Assembly: GCA_963691655.1 (NCBI GenBank) | Contig: OY829328.1 | Coordinates: forward strand, 28,539,890 to 28,603,889 | Reading direction: 5' to 3' | Source: Toxonevra muliebris | Taxonomy: Eukaryota; Arthropoda; Insecta; Diptera; Pallopteridae | DNA: 64,000 nucleotides | Shown here: in pieces, positions 11,400 through 23,538 of the stretch | How positions within the stretch are numbered: the first letter of the stretch is position 1 | Layout: each line of letters starts with the position of its first letter | Program-made: the position numbers and the translations under genes | The notes under the pieces: model-generated | Told to the model about the DNA's origin: nothing | The model's input: only the letters and a program-made list of their open reading frames with translations | Database searches by the model: none

Positions 11400-13002
11400 T
11401 ACGTAACGAAATTTTTTACTAATTTAGAACTTATATGACAAATAACCTTTAGCCGAATTTTTCCCTTGCTAGGCTAAATACACTTCTTGAAACTTTTTAA
11501 ATAAATGCAAACACAAATATGACTAAATAGATTTTTTTTTTAGTTTTACGATTTTTTTATTGAAATAAAAAATTTTTTGAATTTTTCTATATTTTCTCAG
11601 AAGTTCACATTTCTCATTAAATCATTCAATTTTACGTACAATTTTTTGTTTTTTTGTTTTTTGATTTTTTTATACGATTTTTTAAGTATTAATACATTAA
11701 TATTAATTCTTACACAAGAAAAAAATAAATAAAAATATTACTAAATTTTTATCGCATTGATTTATTTACTTAGTTTTGTTTTATAATTTTCTTTAATTTT
11801 TATTTTCTTTTCTTACGTTTTTCTTTTCTTTTGATTTATCTTAAAAGTTTATTTTCTTAACTAATAATATATATGCATTAAAAAGCAGCAACAAACAAGC
11901 AAATATTGTATTAACTAATTTTAATTAATTAGAATATATCAAGTAGACAAACCAAAAAAAAAAAAAAACAAAAAAAAACAAAAAAAGGTAATTAAACTAA
12001 ATTTAGTGTATTATTTTACTATTTTTCGAGTAACTATAATAAGTTTTAGATCTCATTTCAAAATTTAAAAAAAAAAAAAAAATTAATTTAATAATTTTTT
12101 TATAATAATAATATTAAACATGTTTAGCATATTTAAGCTAATTGCAGCAAGTATTTAATTTTTTACGTCTGTGTTAATTTTTTTAACTTTATTTAATTAT
12201 TGAAAAAAATTTAATTAACAAAATTTTGTTTTATATGTAGCTATTTATGTACATACATATATGGAAATATAAAAGTAAATACATATATAGAGTGAGAAAA
12301 AAACATTTATATGTATAGGTTTTCTTGACATCTATGTAATTAGAAACAAAAATTGGATCGTTAAAAGAAGTATCTAAGTAGCAAATATTATTTTACATTA
12401 CATCAGTATGTTTTGTTTTTTTTTTTGTTTTTGATAGCACTCAATTTAAGTTTTATTTGTTTTGAACGAAAGGTGAATTATCAAAAATTAGTACCGATCT
12501 TGATAATTTTTATTCACAATTTCTGTTTTAATCTAAAAAATACAAAAAAATAATAATAGTGATGACACTAGTCTATACATGTGAAATGTAACAAAAGTTT
12601 CTCTTTAGGCTTGCCATAAGAAAATTTGTTCACAGTTGAAGAGCAGAAATTTTATGTTGAAAGTTATTGTTGTTTGCCCATACAATCATCGCTGCTAGTT
12701 ATACATAAGTAGAAGGGAGTGGCGAATAAAATCCAGTTAAAATATGTTTAGCAACAATTCGCGAGATCTTAACACATACACATACTGTTTTTTTTTCTAT
12801 CTTTTCTGTTATAGCAAACACGGACTGAAATTATAAAATTTAAATTCGAAAATCAAAGTTTACAAAGTTATGTCCACAATTGTGAAAATGAATACGATGA
12901 TACATTTAATATACCATACCAAACGCCAAAAGATAATGCTTAATGGAAAACGACGACTTAGAATTAAAGAATAACATTTTATGATTGACTTCCAAAATTT
13001 TG
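11400..13002. other. AT-rich, homopolymer-dense island
   Basis: Long runs of A and T with trinucleotide-like TTA/ATT patches and no transposon protein trace. It resembles the islands near 15.6, 22.3, 27.0, 34.2 and 38.5 kb. No ORF is credible. Confidence 0.4.
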
Positions 13003-13345
13003 AGTTGATACAATAGGTTAGGTTGGTTAGGTTGGAGTGGCTGTCGAGAGACACACTTAGGCCTGAACGGCCCATTGTGGTACCACATAGTTGGACCTAC
13101 AGTTTAACGCCGATTCCGAACCGCGGTGTGGCAATTTTTTATCGGCTTGATCGTTTTGCCATTACCAACCAATGTGTGTACTTGTACACTATCTTATAAT
13201 TCTTATACACTTCATATTGATAGTGAATATAAGAAAGTTATGAAAATTAACCACCAGACGAAGACGGGAATCGAACCCGAACCTCCCAGATGAAAGTCTA
13301 GTGCACTATCCACTAGGCTATCGAGGTCGTCAGTTGATACAATAG
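13003..13345 (-). mobile_element. tRNA-Glu-derived SINE, copy A with TSD
   Basis: A minus-strand SINE body (13017-13331) flanked by a perfect 14-bp duplication AGTTGATACAATAG at 13003-13016 and 13332-13345. The head at the right end is tRNA-like, with an A box (TAGCCTAGTGG) and a B box (GGTTCGATTCC). The 3' end at the left is CCAACCTAACC repeated. The head resembles tRNA-Glu (anticodon-arm string ACTTTCATCTGGGAG). It shares almost its whole length with the copies at 21.6 and 29.6 kb. Confidence 0.92.
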
Positions 13346-13990
13346 TTTATACGAAATTTTCTTGCTTCTTAAAACATTAAACGCATTTTTTTTTTAAATG
13401 TTACTTTCTTAAGAACTTTTCAACCTATCAAGATGAAATTACAAACACATATTATTCTGATGACTACATTTTTGAAAAATACACAAATTAATTCCAAATT
13501 TATATGGCAAAAAATTCCCAATTTTTTCGAACCAATTTTTTGTAAACGCTCTTCAAAGTTGAGAACTCTCAATTTGAAATATTTGTCCTAGTACCACTAG
13601 ATTCAAAAAGTTAAACAATTGATATGAAATAGAAAGAGTAGTTGAGTCTTTGTAAATTTAGAAAAAATAGTTCTAATTTTTTGGCAATGCTATTTGGAAT
13701 TTTTCCAGCACCAGATGATGCGACGCGTTAGATTTACAACCAGAGTTGGATAGGTGAAACAGGGTACATGAATTTTTCATTCCTTTTCTTAAAATTAAAT
13801 TTAAAATCGGAAGGAAATGCTTATCAAAACTACATTTTGCAGTATTATTGATCATATTATTTAGATATATTATGAAAATCACATGCCTTTCTATTTCCCA
13901 ACTTCGTCAGTATTTTCCTATTTACTCTGTTTGTAAATTTAATAGCTTTTAGCTAGCCATCTTCACTACTAGTTAATAGATAGTCAAACA
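13346..13990. other. Non-coding, nothing recognised
   Basis: AT-rich spacer between the SINE and a LINE fragment. No supported feature. Confidence 0.35.
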
Positions 13991-13994
13991 GCCA

Positions 13995-14372
13995 TAAAAT
14001 CACTTGATATTTATTTACTACCTCTAAGGTGGTCGCTTACTACCGACTATCTCCTAAAGAGTTATCGGAACGGCCCAAGGTATACCGGTATTGGGTATCA
14101 GGGCACAAGGACTTTCCAGGCAATTGTAAAATTAATGAGCTGGCAAGGCTAGCCACAACATTCCCTATTTCTCACATAACCCTATTAGCAACGTGGTGGT
14201 AATAATTACTGGGCATTGTCTGTTTGGTTAACATGTCAATAGATTAGGAGTGCCCACACACGACTTTTTTAGGAGCTGCCTTGATGAGGAGGAGGAGGAA
14301 ACGGATTTTCACCTCCTCTGCAATTGCCTAGCTCTCGCCGAACGTAGGCTGATCTCGAATCTTAATTAATTT
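13995..14372 (+). mobile_element. RNase H-LINE 3' fragment
   Basis: The plus strand reads RYWVSGHKDFPGNCKINELA, the region around the last RNase H catalytic residues (family form WVPGH..I.GNE.AD.LA). After a frameshift and stops comes CLDEEEEETDFHLLCNCLAL followed by AERRL, the Cys/His tail. Same class as the fragments at 3.2-4.7, 7.5 and 19.2 kb, but a different, more decayed copy. No TSD was seen. Confidence 0.75.
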
Positions 14373-14389
14373 TTATTATGCAGGTGTTA

Positions 14390-15054
14390 CTATGTTTTTT
14401 TTTTTAGCGAACAAATAAAAAAAAGCAGTTGTGCTGACATTTGTGCATTTGTAAAACTTGATAGATTTAATCGGATAATTTCAGCTTATTTTTTCTTTTA
14501 TTCAATAGTTATTAGGAATACCGACACAATTTTTATGAGTGCATTATTTCTCTTTGATAGATCTATAAAGACAGTTTTTATGTAAAATGAAAAATGTCTG
14601 AGATATAAACAATCAAATATGAATTTTGTGCACAAAACCGTTTTTTTTTTCCAAATTTTGGAGGTCTTGGGGCACCATTTCCCCTTATCCAATTGACCTG
14701 AAATTTTATACAGATAATTTTTTGAGTAAAACAAACCGATCGAGATGCCATCAATAGATTTTCCGAAAAAAAATTGTCCATATAGCTTAATGGCACCCTC
14801 ATGAACATGCAGACATTAAAAAGTCATCGTGACTTAATTTTTAAACTGAAAACTGAAATCACTCGCAACGACTGCAGCTCGAAATGATTGCATTTTTTTT
14901 ACAGCTCTGGTTGAGTGAAAAGGATGAATTAAAAAAAAAAAATTTGGGAGCCTCCAAAAAGACAAAAAGAATCTTCAAATCATATTGCGTTGGCAAAAGT
15001 TTTATTGAATAAATTCTTAAGAGATTCGCATCAAAAAGTATACCATATTCTAAA
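14390..15054. other. Non-coding, nothing recognised
   Basis: AT-rich spacer with no supported feature. Confidence 0.3.
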
Positions 15055-15508
15055 TAGAGTTACCAGACGTACTGGTTTTTCAGGTCCTAGATTATCTTAC
15101 ATTTCGGAGAGTTTCCTAGTTTCATGTTAAAATGTCCTGGTTTTCATAAATGAAATGCAATTTTCACAAGAAATTACTCGAACTGAATAAAAATTTGCTC
15201 GTTTTCCCACAAATTTACAACAAATACAACTCTGTAGTCTCTTATAAAAGTCAACAAGTCCGCAGTAGCATGACCTTGTAGTAAATAGCATCATTTGACT
15301 ATTATGAACGTGAATATCGGAAAAACAGCAGACAAGTAAACAAAAGAAAATAACAAAGGAAAAGTAGAGAATGCAGATCGTGGTTGCTGGTTATATTTAA
15401 TTAAAATTCAAAATAAATACGCGACTGTCGAGACGCATGATTTAAAACGGAAAATAATGTTTGGGGAGAGGGATAGGTTGCACACTTGTCCTGAATCTGG
15501 TAACCTTA
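15055..15508. mobile_element. Possible hAT-like MITE
   Basis: The two ends share an inverted GTTACCAGA core (left AGAGTTACCAGA, right complement AAGGTTACCAGA). This resembles hAT termini, but no 8-bp duplication could be found and there is no transposase. Tentative. Confidence 0.3.
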
Positions 15509-15599
15509 GAAGGAGGTAAAAAATGGATTGCTAGACTTATTTTTTCGGAAAATGTAATCATAAAAAGCTCGGCAATAATCTAGGTAGGAATTAACATTT

Positions 15600-16820
15600 A
15601 CAATTGAATCATTTATTTCTTTGTATGTGGACTAGTGTTATCATATAAAATCTCACAGTTCAATATTTTGTGCGCATAAATTTAACAAATAAAAAACAAA
15701 CAAAAATTTAGAAAACATTTTTTTTTTTAAAACTATGTGTTTCTTTTTTAACTAAATATAAATGTTGTTTCTTTTTATGACACAAATTTTTGCAAAATAT
15801 TTTAAACTTAAATCGAAATGCTTTGCATTATTTTACATTCAGTATTTTTGCCTTTTGTTTGGTTTTTTCCATTTATCTCATACATTTTAACAATTAATAA
15901 ATTATTTCTAAATAATCACTTATGTTTTCTTTTTGTTTTTGTTTTTTTTTTTCATATACATAGATTAAAACTAATTTTAGTTAAATTTTTCTTTCATTCC
16001 AAATGTATGCACAATTATTTATTCCTCTATTTTATTTTTTTTTTTTTAATTACTCTTTTTTACCATTTTTGCCTTGTTTTTTATTTTAGTTTTGTTTTGT
16101 TTTTTTTTTTTGCTAATTTTTCTAATTATTTTATTTAAATTAAACCTAATTTATTTACTTTAGTTTTTATTTTAGATTTTTGCTGCACACATTTACTTTT
16201 AACTTTCTTAATTTTACTGCATTTACATCAATATTTTCTTTAAATATGTTTTGTTTATTTTTTTTTTTTTTGGGTTTCCATCAATTGATGTTAAAATTTA
16301 AAAAAAAAAAATGTTAGGTAAAAAAATGTGTTTTTTATATAATTTATTCTTTCTTCTTGCATATGTATCTTACTTTTTCAAATGTAATTATTTGTTTTTA
16401 TAGTTTGCTTTCCGTTCTACAAAAATAATAATTTTTTTCTTTGTTTATTATATGTATGTATATTTATTTATATCTTCCAATTTTTTTGCATCCATTTTCT
16501 ATTCATTTTATGTTTTTCTTGCTACTTCATCTTCACTTCGCTTGCATTTGTGTAAATTCTCAGTTTCTTTCGGTAAATTTTTAGAAATCTTTTATGCTAT
16601 ACTATATATATATATATATCTAGTTTTACATCCCATTTTCGAATCTACTTATTACGCTACATACATTTATATTTATATATGGTTTTCTAATATTTCACTT
16701 CTTTATTCGGGAAGTTTAATCTTTGCTTTTTTATTTTTCAACAATCTTTCATCATATTTTTTTTTTCATTCAGTTTTTTAATGCATTTAGCTTTTGTTTT
16801 TTAAAATTCGTACTGTTTGA
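15600..16820. other. AT-rich, poly-T island
   Basis: Dense poly-T and TTTATT strings. The open plus frames of 106-109 codons here are Phe/Leu/Tyr-rich translations of poly-T and are not genes. On the minus strand the same DNA is rich in AATAAA-like strings. Confidence 0.4.
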
Positions 16821-16825
16821 AATTG

Positions 16826-17376
16826 TTAAGGGGGCTCACCAGTCCAATAATTTAAAAAGTTTTTTTTTAATTTTCTTATAGCTATATTTATCAAGAATTA
16901 CTGTGCCAAAGGATTCTTTTATATCTCATTTTGTTTTTGTATTTTTACCGCAGTAGTCGATCGCAACGCAGTAGAGTCTTTTTATGTATTCATACCTTTA
17001 AACGCGTTTATCTCGAAATGAATTGTTTGGGCACCTTCACAAAACATTTTTCTATTGGCTGAACAACAATAAGATTTTTTGGATAAAAATTGGACTTTTT
17101 ATGACCATTTTAATCCCAAAAAATGGTAAAATGGCAGTTTTTTTTAAACTGCCGCCATTTTGTTTCTATATATGCGAAATTGCCAATTCTTGTTCGGCTC
17201 ATAACTACACTCATATAGATTAAGAAATGTTTGCATTTGTAAAATTTTTTAAAATTTGTAATCTTGAATAGTTAATAAATGAACTGATATCATTTGTTTT
17301 CATTGTCCAATTTATTTTAATAAATTGTGAAAAAAAACTGAATTTTATCGTTCTTTGAACTGGTGAGTCCCCTTAA
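16826..17376. mobile_element. TTAA-flanked MITE, GGGG-CTCACCAGT ends
   Basis: The target duplication TTAA lies at 16826-16829 and 17373-17376. The ends GGGGGCTCACCAGTCC and, by complement, GGGGACTCACCAGTTC form a 16-bp inverted repeat with two mismatches. The body is about 543 bp. TTAA target choice fits piggyBac-type or other TTAA-specific transposases. No transposase motif was found in the internal open frame at 17023-17223. Confidence 0.85.
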
Positions 17377-19060
17377 CTTACGTATATAAATGTGATTATG
17401 AGAATTTAAATTTTGTACTTATGAAAAATCAAGTTTAATTTAATACATGCTCTTGAGTGAAGTTTTTAGATATTTAAATGTTTTAAAATATTATTTGAGA
17501 AATATCTGTTCCGTGATTTTTAAAAGACTTCAGATTTATGCTGAATTAAATTAAACTAAATGCTGAATGGAATTTTTTCCCATGTTTTGAATCTTCGCTA
17601 TATAAATTTTACAGGTAACTGATTTGAACTGAAGAAAAGCTAATTACGTTCTAATTCAAGAGCATAAATAAAATGCATACTTCAAAAGAATACTCATTCT
17701 CAGGCTGGTATATTGGATTTAATGGTTTTGCAAATTTGCAAATAAGTGATTTTAACTGCAGAGAACTGCTAAGTCCAGTTTGATTCAAGATTTTGAATGA
17801 AAACAGAATTCCAAATAGACGACAATCGTTTTTTGTTTTTTTTTTTTCTATTTTCACTTCGGATTGCTCTAAGCGGTGTGGAAATCAAATATATATATAG
17901 TGGCGCACCAAACTGAAACTATACGAATCTGATTTTAGATCTGTATTCTTTTGTGCATACGAAACATGAAAAGTCATTATAACCATCACTAGAAAACTAT
18001 AGACGTTCATTAATCCCTGCCTACGTTATATTCTGAGGATGCGATGCCCAATAACTATGTGGAGTCATGAGCTATGACAAAGAATAAGCCAAACATTAAT
18101 TGGAGACGAGGTTTGAAAACAAAAATGGTGTAGGATGGGCCATACATTGGGGTACTAAAACTATAATTTTGAAAAACAGGCATTCGAATAGAAGTCCTAG
18201 TTAGAAGGTCAACAGTTTTAGCAGAAGCAGTGTCGAATGATAAATCATAGCTGATTTAGTTCCAAAACAAATGGAAACAGTTTATCATGACAATACCCAC
18301 AGAGGGTTAAGGGACATTAAGATTGAGGAAATTGCATTTTTTTCATTCAAACATTCTGGGTTCGTTTCATTAGGTGAAACAAGGACTCTAGTTTTAGTGT
18401 ATTAGTTATCGTGTCGTTAACATCACCACTGAATGACATGTTAATGCAATAATTTAAGGTTCTACGCTGCTTAGCATATTTATCAGTTATCTCTTAAAGT
18501 CCCAATGCCTTAACTTCTTGTATCTTATTTCTTGTGCTCTGTATATAAATGAGTGCCTGGTCAATATGGAACGGTCCATGTAGAATGCCAATGCTAGAAA
18601 TTTATTGTAATAGAAATTGTAATAGCGAAAGAAGTTAGCTTTGTATTGTCAGTCGAGCTTGATAGCTTTGAATATAAATATTACGGAAAACACTAGCGGA
18701 TTCAAGGGGGTAGTTTTATTTTTAAGCAGCCTTTCGCTCGCTAATGACTACATATATGTATTTGAACGTGATTTTTGTGGAGGCATTCAAATTATTTACG
18801 TTTCAAAGACTGCAAGGCTTCCTCTGGGAATAGAGATTTATGTGTCCGAAAAACATAGATTTTTGTGTTAAAACTCAGTTAAAAACCATTCTTTAGATTA
18901 TATACAATTTTAAAAATTGGTAGTTATTATTCTATGAAGATTTTCTAACGCTGACCATCTAAATAATAAACTCAATCAGTGAAAATCAAGGATTGAAAAA
19001 AAAACTCTTGTTGAAAATATTCAGATCGAAAAAATTTCCTGAATGAAAAATACTTTTGTA
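17377..19060. other. Non-coding with dispersed repeat traces
   Basis: AT-rich spacer. GATAGCTTTGAATA near 18661 recurs near 46449 with similar flanks, and GAGTCATGAGCTATG near 18061 has a counterpart near 55799. An unnamed dispersed repeat is therefore likely, but its borders are not resolved. Confidence 0.35.
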
Positions 19061-19189
19061 GGTCAGCCGAATTTTTTTAAAATTTCCCGTAACCTTGAAT
19101 CCATAACATATTTTATTTAGGTTGTCTGATAACTGTTATGCATAATCCAAATATCTTAAAATTGCCCATAATTTGTTGTTATTTTAGGT

Positions 19190-19834
19190 TAGTCGGTAAC
19201 TCACAGGCCCACCTATATTGTGTACCTGGACATATGGATATCTTAGGGCTCGCAGCTTACAGATATATCACCTTCCTGCACCATTGGTGTCCCTCTTACG
19301 ACTATTAAATTAGCCATTAAGCAAAACTACCTTGGGGAAGCAAAAAGAGCCTGGGTAGCCGAGCATACTTGTGGTATTACCAGGCTAACATGGACCACTA
19401 TGGACAATCAACAGACTAGACAGCAACTCAACCTTAGCAGAAACTCCATCAGTATTACGACTTCGGTGCTCACGGGACACTGCATAATGGGGAGACTTGC
19501 TGCAAGACTAGGACTGCCATTCAATGACTTCTGTCGGGGTTACGGCTCTGAGGAGGAAGAAGAAACAGTCCGCCATTTCATGTGCGAATGCTCATCCCTG
19601 GCCAGGAGGAGACTAAAACTCTTGGGCTCAACTTTTTTTCACCTTTTCTTTCTATCATCTATAAATATTAAGGACATAGCCAGATTTATTATGGAATCCT
19701 CATAGTTCTCCATTCCGTAAATTGGAGAGAAATGGGGGAGTCGCGTCGTACTGTGATATCACATTGAGCCTAAATTTGCTTTAGTGTGCTTTCAAGCAGT
19801 AGACTGCCACTACAACCTAACCTAGTCGGTAACT
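19190..19834 (+). mobile_element. 5'-truncated LINE with 12-bp TSD
   Basis: The LINE body at 19202-19822 is flanked by TAGTCGGTAACT at 19190-19201 and 19823-19834, an exact 12-bp duplication. The coding part reads GEAKRAWVAEHTCGITRLTW and continues open through the next entry. The 3' UTR ends GCCACTACAACCTAACC directly at the duplication, so this is the true LINE 3' end. The target was a unit of the fold-back-like array. Confidence 0.9.
19280..19705 (+). pseudogene. LINE RNase H C-terminal tail
   Basis: Open reading from about 19280 to the stop at 19705. Recognisable strings are LTGHCIMGRLAARLGLPFND, EEEEETVRHFMCECSSLARR and IARFIMESS. Upstream, VPGHMDI-like sequence is frameshifted. This is the C-terminal RNase H-linked Cys/His region of an I/LOA-like LINE and lacks the RT and endonuclease. 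Confidence 0.8.
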
Positions 19835-21564
19835 AATATGGCAACATAAATATTTTTAATTGCCCATAACTTTTATTTCATAACAGATATTTTTTAAGTA
19901 ACCCGATAACTGTTATGTTAAATTAAAATTTTTTACGTTTCCCATAAATTTTATTTCAGTATAGATATTTTTTTAGGCTACTCGGTAGCTGTTATTGATA
20001 ACAAAATTTTTTTTTGGTTATCCATAAGCCGTATTTCTTGAAATTATTTTTCCAGTTTTTTCAGAATAAGTTTTTAACCGACAATTACAATTTTTCAATT
20101 TTTAACTACAGAATAGTATCAGATTTCCCCATATTAAGAATTTTTTATTATTTTTTTATGATAGCTCAGCTCAATAATGGTTCAAAAAGAGCAATCAAAA
20201 AATAAGCTGTGATAGGGAGAGGCGATTTCACGAAGAAGAAAAAAGGCATATTCTGTTTTAGTTTGTCCTTTACGTTTTCTAGTTCATTCATTTAAATTAA
20301 TAGTTATTTATTACGGCATTTAATTTAAAAAGGGTCCACAAAAGAACATTTTTTAGATTCTATAATAGCCGCCTGTTATATTTGCATTGTATTTACTTTC
20401 TAGCCTCCGCATCTTATTGATGCGTAGCATTGAACGTATTCTGAATTCGCGCTATACCACGTTACGCGTCGCGAAGCGCATTCTTCCGTCGTAATTAATG
20501 CATTTTATATAGGCAATATGAATTTACCGCTTTGAAAAAATTTGTTTCCTGTAGGAAGTTTTCTGAGAAATACGATAGTATTTTTTTTAAATTTTTTAAT
20601 CTATAGCAAACGAATAGTAAACTGAATTTCAATTATTTAATTGTAAATAACAAATGCTATTCTGAAACAATTTTAACTATTATTAATTCACAAATTAATT
20701 CATTTCACTCGATGCGATGAACAGAAGTGGAGTTATCGCGATTTGAAAAAGGTTATAATCGGTGAATCACGTGAACTTTACCTCTCAATATTTTCGAAAA
20801 CATTGATCGAAAAAAAAAATGGCGGACTACAAGTACGCTTACTTTATATAGGAAACGCGTAAAAAAATGTTGACCAATAAAAGTGTTCGATTTGTAAAAG
20901 AATGCCTTATATATGAGAGGCTGAAAAAATGCATTAAAAATGTTTGAATGCAAAAACGTTTTTTCTCTGACAAATTTCATAACGCTTCTTTAGATTCAAT
21001 TAGAGTACGTTGAGCGTATGAAATTTTTGGGTTTTAAGCCATGTTCACACCGAAAATTTGTAAGGCAAATGTGCTCCGGTATTAAACGCATCCCTATTTG
21101 CTAAATTTAAAAATATATTTTTATTCACATGTGAGTTCCTATTTTAGTTTTGGCCACTTTCCCTTATCTTAAATAATTACTGTTGTCCCTAACAATTATC
21201 GGGTAACCTGAAAATATCTGTTGTGGAATAAAAGTTATAGACAACCTAAAAAAATTTAACTCACAAATAACTGTTATTTTTAAATTTTTTTCATTAAAAA
21301 ATGTTAAGTCCCTAGTCAGATTTGTTAAAGTTCGGCAACTCTGTTTGGTGAGTAAATGCAAAATATGGTACAACAGATCTTGTTATTCAGAAAGCTTTGG
21401 TTAAAAACGTTTTTGGCAGTTAAAAATGAGATAAAGACTATCTTTAAAAATTTTATCATGAGTAAAGTTCTCTTTCTGAAAACGTAATGTATGTAAAGCA
21501 CTCGATTTTGCAACGTTGTGCAACTACTTTTCACACAAAGAAATAAATAATTAGTTACTAAGTT

Positions 21565-21898
21565 CTAGGATACTAGACCACCTCGATAGCCTAGTGGATA
21601 GTGCACTAGACTTTCATCTGGGAGGTTCGGGTTCGATTCCCGTCTTCGTCTGGTGGTTAATTTTCATTACTTTCTTATATTCACTATCAATATGAAGTGT
21701 ATGAGAATTATAAGATAGTGTATAAGTACACACATTGGTTAGTAATGGCAAAACCACCAAGCCGATAAAAAATTGCCACACCGCCGTTCGGAATCGGCGT
21801 TAAACTGTAAATCCAACTATGTGGTATCACAATGGGCCGTTCAGGCCTAAGTGTGTCTCTCGACAGCCACTCCAACCTAACCTAACCTAGGATACTAG
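21565..21898 (+). mobile_element. tRNA-Glu-derived SINE, copy B with TSD
   Basis: Plus-strand SINE body (21577-21886) between exact 12-bp duplications CTAGGATACTAG at 21565-21576 and 21887-21898. A box TAGCCTAGTGG at 21587-21597; B box GGTTCGATTCC at 21630-21640. The spacing and order are those of a tRNA internal promoter for RNA polymerase III. The body continues through GGAATCGGCGTTAAACTG and ends CCACTCCAACCTAACCTAA. The tRNA portion cannot be a working tRNA gene because it is fused to the repeat and copied in several places. Confidence 0.93.
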
Positions 21899-21899
21899 T

Positions 21900-23538
21900 G
21901 AATTATTCTAACCCTGCAGTACACATCTTTCATATTATATCCACCTCTGTAAAAGAATAGGAATTTGGGGAAAAAAAACTTTTAAATTAATTTAAGTATA
22001 TCATTTCAAATTGCCCCAATGTTTGTGAGAACTCTTCTTAATAGAGTTAATAGCATCTGTTTTATATATAGCCAGTTTTATCTTATGTCTGATTTAGAAT
22101 TGCCACACAGAGTCGTTCAATTTGGAAAATTTTAGCTTTAGAGCGTCGGAAACAATGCATAAGTATCTACGTGCAGATACTTATGAGTGATATGCAGTAA
22201 GAATTTATGGAAAATTAATCATAAATGAAATTTTAAATAATAAAAATATGAATATGATTTTCTTGTTGGCTCATTCACTTCTTTTTAGTTTTAAATGCTT
22301 TCGGTTGTAATTAATTTAATTGTTAAAATCTTATTTTACAGTAATATATCTGTGGTTTTTGTTTTTATTTCTGCTTTACAATATAAATAATTATATCTTT
22401 CTTTAAATATATTCAGTGTATGTATTTAATGATTTTTTCTTTTTTGTTTTTTTCTTTATATAATTCCTTAATATTTTTATTTTTGCATTTACGCGGAACA
22501 CCTCGTTGAACAGTCTTTGAATTGTTTTTTCTTCTTTTTTTTTACTATATTTTCTTTTTTGTTGTTTTTGCATGTGTAGTTTTCTCTTTTGTTTTCTTCT
22601 TAGAATAAATTTTCATTTCTTTTTATTATAATTTATGACATTTCTTAAGTGAAATTTTGATTTACAAAAACTTTTTTAATGTGTGAATTTTTTCTTTTTT
22701 TGTTTTAATTTTGTGATGTTAATATTTTCTATATAAAATATGGAATTTTTACTTTCACTATATGTATACATATATATTTTTTATGCATATTTGACACATC
22801 ATGATTTTAATAATATTCTTATGTTTTTCTATATTTAATATAAAAAAAAAGAAAAGTTTTTTGTTTTTGTAAAAATTTTGTTTATTTTTCTTGTTTGTTT
22901 TTTGGAAGTATTTGCTTTCAAAAGATATTTCATTTTTTATTATTACATATATAAAAATGCCGAAATATTATTAATTTTACATATATGCATTGTTTTGCAA
23001 TGGAAGCAAAAAATTAGATAGTCTGGAAGAAAATTCACGCATTTGCGGTGTGCGGTGTGCGGTATTTATTTGAATACTACACAGCTCATACATATTTATA
23101 TTTCCCTATGCCTGAGTTTAAGAAATACACGTAAGCATAGCGAAAGCTCAAATTAGACGAATGAAACTATAATATGACGGTAAACATTTAATTATACATA
23201 CTTTCAATTTGCACTATTTCTAACAGTTTCTGTATCAAGCCAAGATTTTGAGAATTATAAGGTAAAAATGACAAAATCTGAAATCTCAAGAGGATATCTT
23301 TTATCACATATAAATATATAGCTGTATGCCTTAGAAGCTCATAGTATGCATTCAATCATTTAAGCGATTTTTTAGCCTCTTACACCAGCGGATCCGAGAC
23401 AGTATTTCGGAGATAAAATCCCCTCTTTTACTGATGAAAATCTCATACATTTTGATCGTTGGTCATAAATCAAGCAAAATTAAAATTTCAACGGAATAAA
23501 AAAACTAAAACATAATATGTAGTTTCTAACCTCTCTTA
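21900..23538. other. AT-rich spacer and island
   Basis: The stretch 22200-22990 is a poly-T and TTTATT-rich island like that at 15.6 kb. The remainder has no supported feature. A short tandem GCGGTGTGCGGTGTGCGG lies near 23045. Confidence 0.35.

Larger units (their letters stand above)
19062..21335. mobile_element. Fold-back-like element with inverted tandem arrays
   Basis: The left flank (19062-20045) is a tandem array of degenerate units of roughly 75-80 bp. Each contains CCATAACTTTTATTTCATAA, then GATATTTTTTTAGGTAAC, then CCGATAACTGTTATG-like strings. The right flank (21150-21320) carries the same unit in the opposite orientation (AACAATTATCGGGTAACCTG, ATAAAAGTTATAGACAACC). The roughly 1-kb centre has no recognised protein. 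A LINE has jumped into the left array. Inverted tandem-repeat ends resemble Drosophila FB elements in plan; outer borders and TSD are not resolved. Confidence 0.65.

Noticed and set aside
15818..16781. Two plus-strand ORFs of 106 and 109 codons
   Set aside because: Poly-T translations with no family features.
19062..20045. CRISPR-like array
   Set aside because: Units are adjacent degenerate repeats without unique spacers, and the genome is eukaryotic.
21587..21650. tRNA genes at 13.3, 21.6, 29.9, 40.2, 40.4 and 25.4 kb
   Set aside because: A and B boxes are present, but each is the head of a repeated SINE with further body sequence, and acceptor stems do not close.
21870..21890. CCTAACCTAACC strings as insect telomere (TTAGG) remnants
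   Set aside because: Each occurrence is only two or three units long and sits at the exact 3' end of a SINE or LINE next to a target duplication. Diptera lack TTAGG telomeres. The strings are element tails.
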